From: Flammulina velutipes
Lineage: Eukaryota > Basidiomycota > Agaricomycetes > Agaricales > Physalacriaceae
Direction: 5' to 3'
Assembly: GCA_011800155.1 (NCBI GenBank)
Contig: CM022375.1
Span: 744,001-808,000 of the forward strand
DNA: 64,000 nt
In this document: positions 1 to 10,045 of the stretch, piece after piece
Numbering within the stretch: the stretch's first letter is position 1
How the letters are laid out: every line of letters starts with the position of its first letter
Translations under genes and position numbers: made by a program
The notes under the pieces: generated by a model
Seen by the model: only the letters and a program-made list of their open reading frames with translations
The model's database searches: none
Told to the model about the DNA's origin: nothing

Positions 1-1084
1 CTCGCACTTCAATATGGCCACTCTAGGTGCCCAAGAGAGGAAGAGTTCTCCAAGTGGTAACAGTCGGTTGTACATTGGAACTGTGGCGTTAATGTGACCA
101 TACCGCACTCGCGAAAGCTGGTATGCGTGTCCGTGCTCGGCTTCAGCGGGATAGAAAAGAAAGAGGGGTGGGAAGGTGATGTCTCTCCACAGGGCGGAGT
201 GTCCATTCACTAACTCTCTCCATTTCCGACATACATAGCCAACAACTAGCCGTCCGTCCCATCTGCCATGATGCCATCGTCGATGAGGTCTTTCGTGTTC
301 CAGGGGGAAAGACAGTTTGTCAACATGGAGGAAAGCGAAGATATGCAGGATTATTTCGGATGGGATGGATCGAATAATTGAAAGTGACATCGCGCGAGAC
401 GAATTATGCTGCTCCAACGCCGTAAATTGTGCCTCCGATGCGTGAATGGCCTTCCAAATCGCTTCGTGGATGAAAGAGAGCGATACCAGGGAGTACCGCC
501 ATGTTTGATTCCGGGCGTTATGATTTCCTGCGGATGTACTAAGGAAATCGTTCTCTTTCAGCGCCAGGAGATAAAGAGATTCGTATTTGTGAACGATGGT
601 CGTAGCGCTACACACAATGATCAGCACCCCACTAGTGAGCAGTAATTCAAGAACTTACAGCACTGCGAGCCTGGAAGGTGTGGTATCTTGAAGCTGCGAG
701 ACTCCGGCAGTAGATACACATACGCCTGGAAGAGTGGCGTCTTCGCCCAGTACTTCCGCTGGGACGTGCGATTTCACCTTATCCTTATCCCTAAGCAGTC
801 CCGATAGGCGGTTAGCAGAATCCCGAAGTGAAGACAGGTCAGCTTTCATCTGATCCAACGCGCCGGGTGGAAATGATGAGAGCAGTACGGCGCGTTCTTC
901 TGGATACAGTTCGTCATTGTGCTGTAGTGCATCCTGCAGGATGCGGTGAGCGTCCTCTCCAATATCGAATCGAGCTTTGTCGTGCGCGAGAGCGGAATCA
1001 ATCCTACGGAAACGTTAATTATGCGTATCGATCTCAAGATATATGGAATGCCTACAACGCCGCGAATAAAACAGGGTGAAACAT
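1..1084 (-). CDS. F-box protein, class B, partial (runs off left edge)
   Basis: This is the 5' part of a gene whose 3' end lies outside the window. Model: a 29-base first exon 1084-1056 (MFHPVLFAA start), exon 2 1003-659, exon 3 from 607 to the edge. The frame is open through both junctions. Exon 3 carries the F-box core (RSIPSEIILHIFAFLHVDK, then VVGYVCRKWRELVNGHSALW), the usual adaptor module that binds Skp1 in SCF ubiquitin ligases. Exon 2 is a helical segment ending in a conserved QLQDTT motif. The exon layout is identical to the class-B paralogs at 26217 and 41143 on the other strand. Protein identity to these copies is clearly lower than for the neighbouring class-A gene. Target and substrate are unknown; the F-box role is inferred from the family. 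Confidence 0.75.
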
Positions 1085-1496
1085 TGACGGTATAGGATAG
1101 CGAAAGAGCTATTCTTCCAGGTAAGTATATTTCGTTGATTTCGATGAGTTGCAGATGACTTACAGGCTACGCAACAGGATGCTGATGGTACGAAGAAAAG
1201 CTGTAGCGCGTGAGAACATCCGAACCTAGTAAAATTTGCCTCTCATCATCATCAGATCTTCCTTGCTTTCCCCGAATACTAATGTTTTCGCATTCAGCGT
1301 AGCCTAAGTCGATGCCCTGGCCATGTTTCACGAGAAGCGGAGACGAGTATCGTGTCCTTCAGCACTATGGGAAATGTGGCGTGTGCGAGATCCTGCCAAA
1401 GTATCAATGAACGCGAGAATTTGAAAACCGCTTCCCGATTCCCGAACCTCGAGACAACAGAATGAAGTCCAGGCGAAAGATATATACAGAATATAT
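1085..1496. other. Intergenic spacer between class-A and class-B genes
   Basis: No gene was found. The sequence is strongly similar, in inverted orientation, to 25803-26216, the equivalent spacer of the right-hand copy, so it belongs to the inverted duplication. It would hold the class-A 3' end and the class-B promoter. Confidence 0.5.
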
Positions 1497-3182
1497 CTAC
1501 ACCACACTATCGAACGGAAATACATTCCCATTGACCTGGGAAACCCGGACACTCCGCTTCACCAGCGTCCATTTCTCCTCCAGCTCCGGCGTCCGGCCTG
1601 TTTCATTCCTCCAGCTCTCTTCCCAGGGACCTTGAAATTGGAGGGACTGCATCACCGTCAGCTGTTTGAGAGTGCGCACCGACTGACTACCCCCTCCGCT
1701 TCGAGAAAGCACTAAATCCATGACACAATCCGGGGACCGCTCCATGAGTTGTGGATCAATGCCCAACATCGTCAGATGAGGGAGCAGCACCGCGCTGTGA
1801 GGATCCCGGTCGGAAAGTTCGAGCGCGGCTAACACTTCGTTGTTGGCGATAGAGAAATTGATATACATCGCCTCGACAGAAATGCACTCCGCCAGGAATG
1901 CGAGCAGGGGTGTCACCTCGCCGGAACAGTTGTAAAGGACAATGAGGCTGAGGTTTTTGATGTGGGGGATGACGCCGTGGAAGCTGGGATAGTTGGAGGG
2001 CCTGAACGTGTCAAAAGTGAGCCGAAGGGTGTTTAATGATGGAAGAATGAGGAGGTCTGATAGCTGTGGGATGGAATAATATGCCTCACTGTGCCACATA
2101 TTCAGTGTGTGCAAGACGGGAAGAGTGAAGGGCGCAGAAACGTTGGCCGATGCGATGGAATCCGGGGCAATCGGTGGTAGGTCGAGCTTCTCAAGCGCGA
2201 CGCACTGTGGAAGATGCTGGAAGGAAGTTGTGTCACAAACATAAGACTTGAGCCCCTCCCATGATACTTCCATCACACCGACTTCGCGTTCATACAGTGT
2301 AAGATGCGTGAGATTTGGCGTGAGCCAGCGAATGGGATCGATGATAGGATTGTCACCCTCCGTGAACGTTATGTTAAGGTCCGTTAAACGATCGAAGCTG
2401 AATCCGGAAAAGACCATGAGCAGAGCAGGCGGTAGATCTGTAAATTCCGCTGTCCTCCACCGTTTCGTCGTCGACAGTAGCTCCTCGAAACATCTCTCGA
2501 TGAGTGTATCGTTGTAAAGAGGAACGCGATGTTCTGGATCTCTGACAAAACCAGAAACGCGGATGGACAAATCACGGTTTGCAGAGCGCCGAAGATACAA
2601 CGCTAAAGAAGACGACAATCGTCTCATATGTTCGACCCCTGCCTCGAAGACCAGAGGGTGAATGTTGACAGTCGACCATAAACGAGGGGATGAAAGGACC
2701 AGAGCGCGCCAGCGGCGAGAGACATGGGAGAGCGTCCACGGCGCATCATCTGTGCACATTGACATCGCGTCCCGACGGTACGTGGCCATAACAGTGCACC
2801 AGTCGAAAATGGTGAGGAGGATGTCGTCTGGGATGGAGCGGATGGGATGAAGAACCCCGCGGTGCCGCAGGATAGACGATTCGATGGTCATTTTCGCGTC
2901 CTGTATGCGCTTCAGCAACGCTTTGGTCACCAAGATCCAATCGTCGAGCTTGGCACTAAGGGCCTGAGCACTCCCGAGGCTCGATACCACGGCGGAAAGA
3001 GCTGCACTTTCGGGAGGATAGTTCGTTGAAAGTGGCATCTCCGTGTGTGAGTCAACCGCATTCGGCATATCGACGTTGTTGAACGCACACGAGGCGCATT
3101 CTGGATGCTGGCTGAAGATGTCTTTAGCAGCTGTTGGATGAGACCTATATAACACATACCCAGGGAAATGAGTGTCCGACAT
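1497..3182 (-). CDS. F-box protein, class A, intact copy
   Basis: Model: exon 1 3182-3160 (MSDTHFPG start), intron 3159-3112, exon 2 3111-1497; 545 residues. Near the N-terminus is a CxxC motif (PECASCAFNNVDMP). A helical, probably coiled-coil segment (ALSAKLDDWILVTKALLKRI) follows, then the F-box (HPIRSIPDDILLTIFDWC ... LSHVSRRWRALVLSSPRLW), then about 380 residues with leucine-rich character. This is the usual layout of agaricomycete F-box proteins, which are expected to act in SCF ubiquitin ligases; the target is unknown. An upstream ATG at 3260 is followed by a GT donor and probably lies in a 5' leader exon, but translation from there cannot be excluded. It is almost identical to the broken copy at 23230-25802. 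Confidence 0.85.
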   Translation of the reverse strand: MSDTHFPGYVLYRSHPTAAKDIFSQHPECASCAFNNVDMPNAVDSHTEMPLSTNYPPESAALSAVVSSLGSAQALSAKLDDWILVTKALLKRIQDAKMTIESSILRHRGVLHPIRSIPDDILLTIFDWCTVMATYRRDAMSMCTDDAPWTLSHVSRRWRALVLSSPRLWSTVNIHPLVFEAGVEHMRRLSSSLALYLRRSANRDLSIRVSGFVRDPEHRVPLYNDTLIERCFEELLSTTKRWRTAEFTDLPPALLMVFSGFSFDRLTDLNITFTEGDNPIIDPIRWLTPNLTHLTLYEREVGVMEVSWEGLKSYVCDTTSFQHLPQCVALEKLDLPPIAPDSIASANVSAPFTLPVLHTLNMWHSEAYYSIPQLSDLLILPSLNTLRLTFDTFRPSNYPSFHGVIPHIKNLSLIVLYNCSGEVTPLLAFLAECISVEAMYINFSIANNEVLAALELSDRDPHSAVLLPHLTMLGIDPQLMERSPDCVMDLVLSRSGGGSQSVRTLKQLTVMQSLQFQGPWEESWRNETGRTPELEEKWTLVKRSVRVSQVNGNVFPFDSVV

Positions 3183-3269
3183 CCAGTAAACGGGTGTCGC
3201 GTTCTGATGTAAATTTTCTGAATGATCTAGATGGTACGGAAGAAAGAACGACTCACACATGTTGTACAC

Positions 3270-4843
3270 ATGCGGTCACTGCTGCTTAGTCAACACTTGC
3301 TAATTAACACACCAACGTTGAACTCCTTCAGAATCATTGGACTTCGCCGTTACCGGTGCGTGCATTGGGACGACGAGAAACACAGACAGATAATGTTCGC
3401 TCGATTAGATATCAATACAGAAATGTGGAATTCTAGAGTCCGACAACACTATGAAAGCAAGTATTCGGGATATGGTCGTCAGATTTTTGCACGTCGTACA
3501 TTCGAAATCGAAAGAGGACTACGTCCGTGGTGTGGCTTGGGAACGCCTTCATCAGGCCCATCTGGACGCCCAAAATCGACTGCAATCCCTGCCCCTCGGC
3601 CAAAAGTGCAAAACGGCCCGCGCGGGCCATAAAAATGAACGATGCGTGTCAATCGCGTATCGCGATCTGTACTACTGGCCATTGTCCACCGAGGATGAGG
3701 ATACGCCATTTGACTCGCTGGCGTGTTAACTTGACCATGGTTCGACGAGGGGTGGCAAAATGCAAAGGGAGCCTCATTGTGTTGTTCGTCGACGGGATAA
3801 TCTAGGGAAAATAAATATACCGAGGATACACAAATGGATGCAAGCATACCTCTGATCTAAAGGTGCCACGCTGGAGGGCTACCAGTATCTCCTGTACACC
3901 CCGGATCGGCACAGAATAACGGTAGTGAACATACCTCCTCGGAGGGATCGAACCTCCCCAGGTGTTGCACTGGGCTCCGAACAGCGAGGAGGGCAAATGG
4001 GGGAATGTTGTTTCGAAAGGGAAGAGGTCGTCGACTGTAGGAAACGTGAACGATGCCAGGAAGTTGCGTGATGGATAGACGTACCTTGAGTCGCGCGGAG
4101 AAAGCATGTAATATTGGCTACATCAGAGATGGTAGTAGCTGTTGTAAGATGCATGAGCCCATGCAACGAGAGAAATCAGAACGACGCACCACAGAACTGC
4201 GAACTGCCGCTAGTATCCTTCCGTATGTTGGGTACCATGTTATTTCAACCTGCCTGCCTACCGTGTGCCAGAAGGAAATGAACCACAGATGGAATAGACA
4301 GCAACATGAATCCCGTGGCGTAGCGTGTGCTGCATCAGCGGTGATAATATCTGGTAGACGCATGAGACACATATCACGAAAGAGAAAGAACACGACGCAC
4401 CGCGAAGAGAAAACGCAGAACATAGAAAGCCAACCATGATCTATTGGTCGTCTTTGATGAAGCATGTCCATCGTTGTGCCCTGATACCAGCATATCTATT
4501 CGACGAGGCTTGGATGAGTTCATTGCGACCCCGCAGAGGGGAAGGCAAAGACATGGCCAATACCGGATGGACGTCCTTTGCGTCGCGTAGAGTGTCCAAG
4601 AGCAGGCTTTTCGCTGAGCCGTCGGGCGGATGGGTCATCCTGCGTGTCTTGTAGTAACGCTGTAGACGAGTATCCAAGATCACAGGAATGCTTGTCGGCG
4701 AGCTGTCGTCGTTGGGAACGGCTGGTCGATGCAGCAAGAGAACAGGGAAGATGGTGGTAGGAAAGAGGAAGACGGGATCGGCTTAGCCAATCATGTGCAA
4801 ACACGTCAGCGAACCAAATAGGCAATGAACGTTTGAACGTTCA
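3270..4843 (-). repeat. Class-A upstream repeat module, copy 1
   Basis: This ~1.6 kb block precedes the class-A gene. It starts with a doubled AACGTT motif at 4826-4843, contains the 59-base tRNA-like repeat and ends at the class-A leader. Equivalent blocks lie at about 6310-7910 (-), 17093-20200 (+), 21561-23229 (+), 31017-32100 (+) and 38417-39376 (+). Copies 1 and 4 are nearly identical. Short open frames recur in it, but they are not kept across copies and it looks non-coding. It may be a promoter/leader duplicated with each class-A gene. Confidence 0.7.
3934..3992 (-). repeat. 59-base tRNA-like structured repeat, copy T1
   Basis: Read on the minus strand, the ends CCTCCTC and GAGGAGG pair over 7 bp. 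A central stem CCCAG/CTGGG encloses an 8-base loop, and a T-arm-like hairpin GGAGG-TTCGATC-CCTCC precedes the 3' end. GGTTCGATCC also matches the polymerase III B-box consensus. It is 14 bases shorter than a normal tRNA, so it is not called a tRNA. It lies about 750 bases upstream of the class-A start, in the same orientation. Confidence 0.7.
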
Positions 4844-4849
4844 CATGCT

Positions 4850-6300
4850 CAAACAGGAGAGGAGCAACAAAGTCCTATGGAAGACCCACAACAAAAACAG
4901 AATCAATTCAAGTAACACTATCAAACGGAAACTCATTCCCATAGACTTGGCCGACCAAGATACACTGATCATTTTTCCACTGGCAGCTCCGGCGTCAAGG
5001 TTGTGTGCCTCTTCCAGTTCTCTTCCCATAGTCTCGCTGATCCGAAAGACTGCGCAATGTTTATCTGCGTAAGTGCGCCTACCGATCGACTTTCTCGACG
5101 TCGAGAGGAGGACCACATCCAAGTTTCTGAATCAATTCCACCTCAACTCCCAATGTAGTGATATTCCGCGGCAGGGTAGCACGCTCGCGATCCTCGTATA
5201 CCTCTAGAGCAGATAACACGACTTAGTCAGCCATTCCTGCATTGGTATATACTCTGCAAGTAGGCTTTTGGGCCATCAGAAGACCTCTGGATATCGCTCA
5301 GGCTGAGGTTTTGAATCTAATGAACGACAATATGAAATACGGGACAGGGACCGAAACACATCGAAATTCAGCCGTAACAACGTGAGAATGAAGAGATATG
5401 ATAGTTAGGGGATAAACTGGTAAAACTCGTCGTGCCAAATGGATAATGAGTGCAAAACGTGGATAGTGATTGGGGTAGAAATACGGGATAATCCAAATAT
5501 CTGCATCACTAATTCCAAAGTTTTAGGTTTTTAGTCGGTGTGAGCTCCGCTGGCGGGGTGCATTTGGAATATGCTGCAACGCTGATTTGTCGCGAAAGTC
5601 TTGAAGCCTTCCTGTTTCCCATGGAAATTCCATTATACCCATCCCACGTTCTCTCAGCGCAAGATGTGTGCCGGAGAATACGCGCCACAATCGACGTTTC
5701 CTTCCGACGAAAGATTATATTCAGCTCCCCCGATAATAATACGAATAGATCCTGTTCGTTGTAGACAAGAACACCCGAAACCATCTCCCAATGAGTTCGT
5801 TGTCTGCAAGTTCAATGCCAACTCCTGGATCTTTTGTAACGCGGATGGAAGAATTGTAGTTGACAGAGCGACGAAACAACACAGCTAGCTACGATGCCAG
5901 ATATTCCCGACGTTTTCTTCCTACCTTGAAGGACATGGTGCAGGCATTGATAGTTATCCACAAACGACTCGGAGGAGATCGACAGGAATGGAATGGATAG
6001 GCAGAAGGACACTAATGGACGACTCGACGGCGGCTTTCGCTTCACGTATCCGCACAAGTGATGATTCCATAACGAGGATCCAATCGGCGAGTCTAGCGCT
6101 GAGGGACTGAGCGCTTTCCAGGACCGCTGATGTAGTAGGAAGATCCGCGTTTTCTGGAGAATTGTTATCGTTCGTGGAGAGGAGGGTTTCCAGCTGTTCG
6201 TCGAGAGCAGTCGGCATTTCGAAATTGTTCAACGCACGTAGGGCACAGAGTATGGCTCAAGACGTCTTCAAGAACTGGTGAATTCCAGAGATATAGCACT
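4850..6300 (-). pseudogene. F-box class-A relic (left arm)
   Basis: Broken pieces of a class-A gene lie in order on the minus strand. At 6232-5954 are the N-terminal segment (LSARLADWILVMESSLVRI) and a decayed F-box start (IHSIPVDLLRVV). Middle fragments lie at 5784-5509, and the 3' end at about 5060-4850 (motif MGRELEE, matching the GPWEE(N/S)WR tail of intact copies). Several frameshifts and stops separate them. The mirrored relic on the right is 20143-21540. Confidence 0.7.
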
Positions 6301-6309
6301 TACATAAAT

Positions 6310-7910
6310 GAACGTATATCCGACATCCTGAAGGATGGGTGTCATCCTTCTGTCAATATCTTGAGAAAGTGAATCTTGCTCCAGATAATGCAGAAGGAAG
6401 AATGACTCTCGTCCGTTACACACATGAGCTAGCGTGCTGCTTAGTCACAGCTCACCACTTCGTTACCCTAGCTTTGTACTTCTTCATTCGACGCAGTTGC
6501 CCAATTTTCCAGAACGAGGAGAAACACAGGCAGATGTCGTTCGCCCAACTAGATAACAATAGAGAATCGTGGATTCGGAGGTCCGACAACATGATGAAAG
6601 TACTCCAGAACGAATCGTCGCATTTCGCCCACCATACATGTCTTCCGCGTCGACATCGTAGGTAGACTACCTCCATGATATGAGTTGACAACGTCTCTAT
6701 TAGTCCTGCCTGGATGCCTAACACTGTCGGATTTGGCAGCTGAAATCCCTGCTCCGCCGCCCCATGTGCGCATCACATCGTACACGGTCTCGCCCGGACA
6801 GGTCGACGACCGATGAATCCCAACGGCGGACCCCCATCTGTACAGTCGCACATTGTCCAACGAAGACTGGCAAGAGATTCGTCTCGCTGGTTCGGCAATA
6901 TTTAGGCGTAGCAGAATGCGAGAGTGGAGATGATGGGAGGACGAACGGTTGTTGAAGGGAAGGCAGCTTCTTTGTAGGGTTATCCTCGACCGCTAGTATA
7001 GTCGTAGTTGTCACACTCCGGCTATGTTGCAAGGTAGATGGTGCCGGGGCCTCCCGAACTAAAGAAGGTCATCTGAATACCGACGCAATAGAGGAATGCA
7101 TGGAGACGCATGTTGTATACCAAGGGTTCAAACAAGAGGAGATCCCCATCGGCACGAGGCAACGGTAGCGAATATACCTCCTCGGAGGGATCGAACCTCC
7201 CCAGGTGTTGCACTGGGCTCCGAACAGCGAGGAAGGGAAATGGCCGAGTATGGGGTAGACTTCAGGCTGTCGATGGTCATCGACTGTAAGAAACGTGAAC
7301 GATGCCAGGAATCTGCGTGGGGGATAGACGCACCTTGAATCGATCGGAACCGTGGGAGAAAGCATGCAGTATTCGATGCATGGGAGACGGTGGTAGCTGG
7401 AAGGGACATAAGCCACGAAACGAAAGGCTTCATGAACGACGCACCGTTGATCGACGTCCAGCATATACGGCCATCTGTTGCTGTCATTGCGCGCAATCCT
7501 TTTCCTTCGCTACAACAGCCTGCAGATATCTCTGCTTGTCAAGAGAAAACGCAGAACGCAGAAAGCCAACATCATATACCGTCGCCTCGTCTTCGAGGTC
7601 GCTAGTACATCCTCGTGCCCTTCTACTGGAATATCCGTTCGGTGATGGAGAGGGACTGTGAGCCCGCAGCGTAGTTTCAGAAGCTAGAGACATGGACCTA
7701 TGCCGAATGTGTCGTCCTTCGTGTCGCGTAGTAACGCTGTAGAGACAAGTGTCCAAGAGCAAAAGAATACGTGATGTGGATCTGTCGTCGTCGGCTAGTC
7801 GACGCAGCAAAAGAGTAGTCGACATTTGGGCAAGATGGTGGTAGGAAAGAGAAAGACCGGATCGGCCAATCCGCACACGTCAGCGACCCAAATAGGCAAT
7901 GGACGTTTGA
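6310..7910 (-). repeat. Class-A upstream repeat module, copy 2
   Basis: A diverged copy of the block described at 3270-4843, starting near a single ACGTTTGAAC at about 7902 and preceding the class-A relic below 6300. It includes the 59-base repeat at 7177-7235. No coding potential conserved between copies was seen. Confidence 0.6.
7177..7235 (-). repeat. 59-base tRNA-like structured repeat, copy T2
   Basis: It has the same arms and TTCGATC hairpin as T1, and the same central loop. The 3' partner strand of the end stem (plus-strand CGAGGAAGG) differs from T1 by one base, so the end stem is slightly weakened. The length is again 59 bases. Confidence 0.65.
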
Positions 7911-7929
7911 ACAAAGTCTAATGGGATGG

Positions 7930-8800
7930 CTAACATTTGAAACGCGCCTGCGAAGTCCGGGAAAGCAGAAATAGAAATACTCGGTTAACTAGACTGAAAC
8001 GCCGGCGTATATAACGTGTGGATCTTTTGGCAACCCCCAACTTGGACAGACAAATCATAGTTCAGGGAGCGACGAAGAAACCAAACAAGGGTTCGACGTT
8101 CGCTCCAAGTCTTGAAGATCAGAGGGGAAATATAGACGTTCGATTATAAGCAAGAGACGAGGGGATTGACTCTCTCTATCGCCCGCCCGGGCTACGCGAC
8201 GGAGCATCAAATGCAAGAAGAGGGTCTATATGCATACTCATTGCGTTCCGATGGTGCGTAGCGCCAATCAAATACTGGAAAGAGGATACCGCCAGGAATA
8301 CAACGGAAGGGATGAAAGACAGTTTGGAGGCGTAGAACGGAGGAATCGTAGGCGGATTTTGTTTTGTGTACCTGAATACGTGACGCTTCCACAGCGATGA
8401 TCCAATCTGTAGGTCTGGCGCTGAGTAACTGAGCGTCCAGATTAGTAGATACGGTAGTGATATACGAGCTGTTAAGCGGCTTGTAGATAAATCCGTGTAC
8501 CTGCCTTTCAACGTTTGGCATAAAAATAGTCATACATCCCTCGGTGACGCGTAGTGTATACAAGGGAAGTGCCCTCGCAGTTTTGAGCAGATCGTCAAGT
8601 AAAACCAGGGGAAAAACACAACGGACAGGGAGTACTTCGTAGCGTAAGGTAGAAGATCCAACATAGGTTTCGCAATCGTACTCCATCTGGAGGACTCGGA
8701 TGACAGCGATCGTTGACCACGTCGAATGTAAATTGTACGCCTTCCCCGGGGGGCGTGAGGCAACGTACATGACACACGGCATTCCCAAGTAAGCCAATCA
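7930..8800 (-). pseudogene. F-box class-A relic (innermost left)
   Basis: The minus-strand frame at 8560-8207 keeps the helix preceding the F-box (LLSARPTDWIIAVEASRI) and a decayed F-box (HPFRCIPGGILFPVFDWR). A similar but shifted continuation runs to about 7930. There are many stops and no intact frame. By position it mirrors the fragment at 16121-17010 on the other side of the pheromone/receptor core. Confidence 0.6.
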
Positions 8801-9636
8801 CAGTCAACGAGAAGAATGGCGTTGGAGGAATTGGAACAGATCGAGCGAATGCCCTATGGGAGATGCATATGTCTGTTTGGAACTGTTCTTAAACTTGCTG
8901 AACAGTGGTTATATGGAGGACGCGACGGATAGAAAGCAACTGTCGACTGAAAAGATCGGCCCGAGGGTCATAGCGCCGTCGTCAACGTCTAGAGCACGTC
9001 TAAAGTTCGTTTAGGATTAGAGGCTGTAACCGTTTCGAAAGCTTGCGGCGAACTGGCGCTGAACCGGCTGGGTGCTCGATTTCCGATGTGAGCAGTCGTG
9101 AGCTGTGGATGAACGAGTTCTGGTACTTTCAGACACCCGCGCAACGAAGGGTGCTGCTGGGTTCAATTACAATACCGCTAACAGTTATCTGACGAATGGG
9201 AACATTATTTCATAGACATCGCGACCAGCTGAACAGGAATGACTTCAGAGAGAGCGAGAAGTGAGTTTCTATAACAATCAATGCATGCTGGATAAATCCG
9301 TATAAATATGTAGCCAGCACATAATAACAACTATTCGTACACCACAGTACACTTGTTTCCACTGTACAAAAAGACGCCCAATATATACCGATAAAAATAT
9401 CAAGAAGAAACGAAATGATAGAAGAAATTATAAGGAGAGTGAGAGAACCGGACGCGGGATGTAGAGACGGTGGTTGCGCCACCGAAACGGGCGAAGGAAG
9501 TCGAGCGAAGATGACGGCATTGCGGGCACTCGGCTGCCAGAGCTCTAAGGAAGGGTTAGCAGTAAGTAAGAATTCAAGAGAGGTACACGTACCATGTTGT
9601 AATTTGGAAAGGAGATAAGGCATCGCTGAGTATGGG
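8801..9636. other. Gene-free spacer left of the pheromone gene
   Basis: No coding sequence supported by family or composition was found. A GATCGGCCCGAG motif at 8955-8966 resembles (reversed) the GGGCCGAT block seen upstream of class-C F-box genes, so promoter debris is possible. The 3' end of the minus-strand pheromone transcript should also fall here. Confidence 0.4.
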
Positions 9637-9765
9637 TCATGCGATGATGCATGACCCGCCGCGCAGCGTAGGTGCGTCTTCGCGCTCGAAATCCGCAAAT
9701 GGTGTTTCTTCATCATTGAACGCGACAGAAGATTCAAAGTCGGGGATGATGGTGAATGCGTCCAT
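9637..9765 (-). CDS. Mating pheromone precursor 1 (CaaX, CIIA)
   Basis: This is a 42-residue single-exon peptide. It starts MDAFTIIPDFESS, has an acidic middle with a FERED motif (the usual Glu-Arg/Glu-Asp processing region of basidiomycete pheromones), and ends LRGGSCIIA, a C-terminal CaaX box for farnesylation. Basidiomycete precursors are cleaved N-terminally, farnesylated and carboxymethylated, then secreted as ligands for STE3 receptors. The ATG at 9765-9763 gives the MDAF start shared by all three precursors here. It is divergent from the STE3 gene with 280 bases between the two starts, so the promoter may be shared. A TATA-like stretch lies near 9817-9826. Its CaaX and tail differ from precursors 2 and 3. 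Confidence 0.9.
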   Translation of the reverse strand: MDAFTIIPDFESSVAFNDEETPFADFEREDAPTLRGGSCIIA

Positions 9766-10045
9766 GGTTCATGGGAGGGATGAATTCGAGATAATTTTTC
9801 GTGCGACGATGTCGTTCTTTTATGTATTCGAATAGACAATAATGCCGAAATCGTGCCGAAGACTGTTTGGCCGCCGGCTTTGGCGCGATTGCACACGTAA
9901 TGTTTGTGACTATTGTGACAAAGCTCATTGTCCTCCGTAAAGGGTTGTCAAAGGACGTCGTATTAGAACATGGCGGAAAGAAGGATGTTTCTGCTTGCTT
10001 TCCTGCGTCTCCTACGGTCCACGACTCTTCACGCTGTCTCTCATC
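9766..10045. promoter_or_regulatory. Bidirectional promoter between pheromone 1 and STE3
   Basis: This 280-base intergenic region lies between divergent start codons. It contains a dense group of HMG-box-type core motifs within 9912-9952: ATTGTG, ACAAAG (9918-9923), ATTGTC and TCAAAGG. In basidiomycetes, pheromone and receptor genes are induced by an HMG-box factor binding ACAAAG-like elements. The assignment is inferred from motifs only. Confidence 0.4.

Noticed and set aside
9210..9896. 228-codon open frame on the minus strand
   Set aside because: It overlaps the pheromone precursor in another frame, has no family resemblance and would exclude the better supported 42-residue gene.
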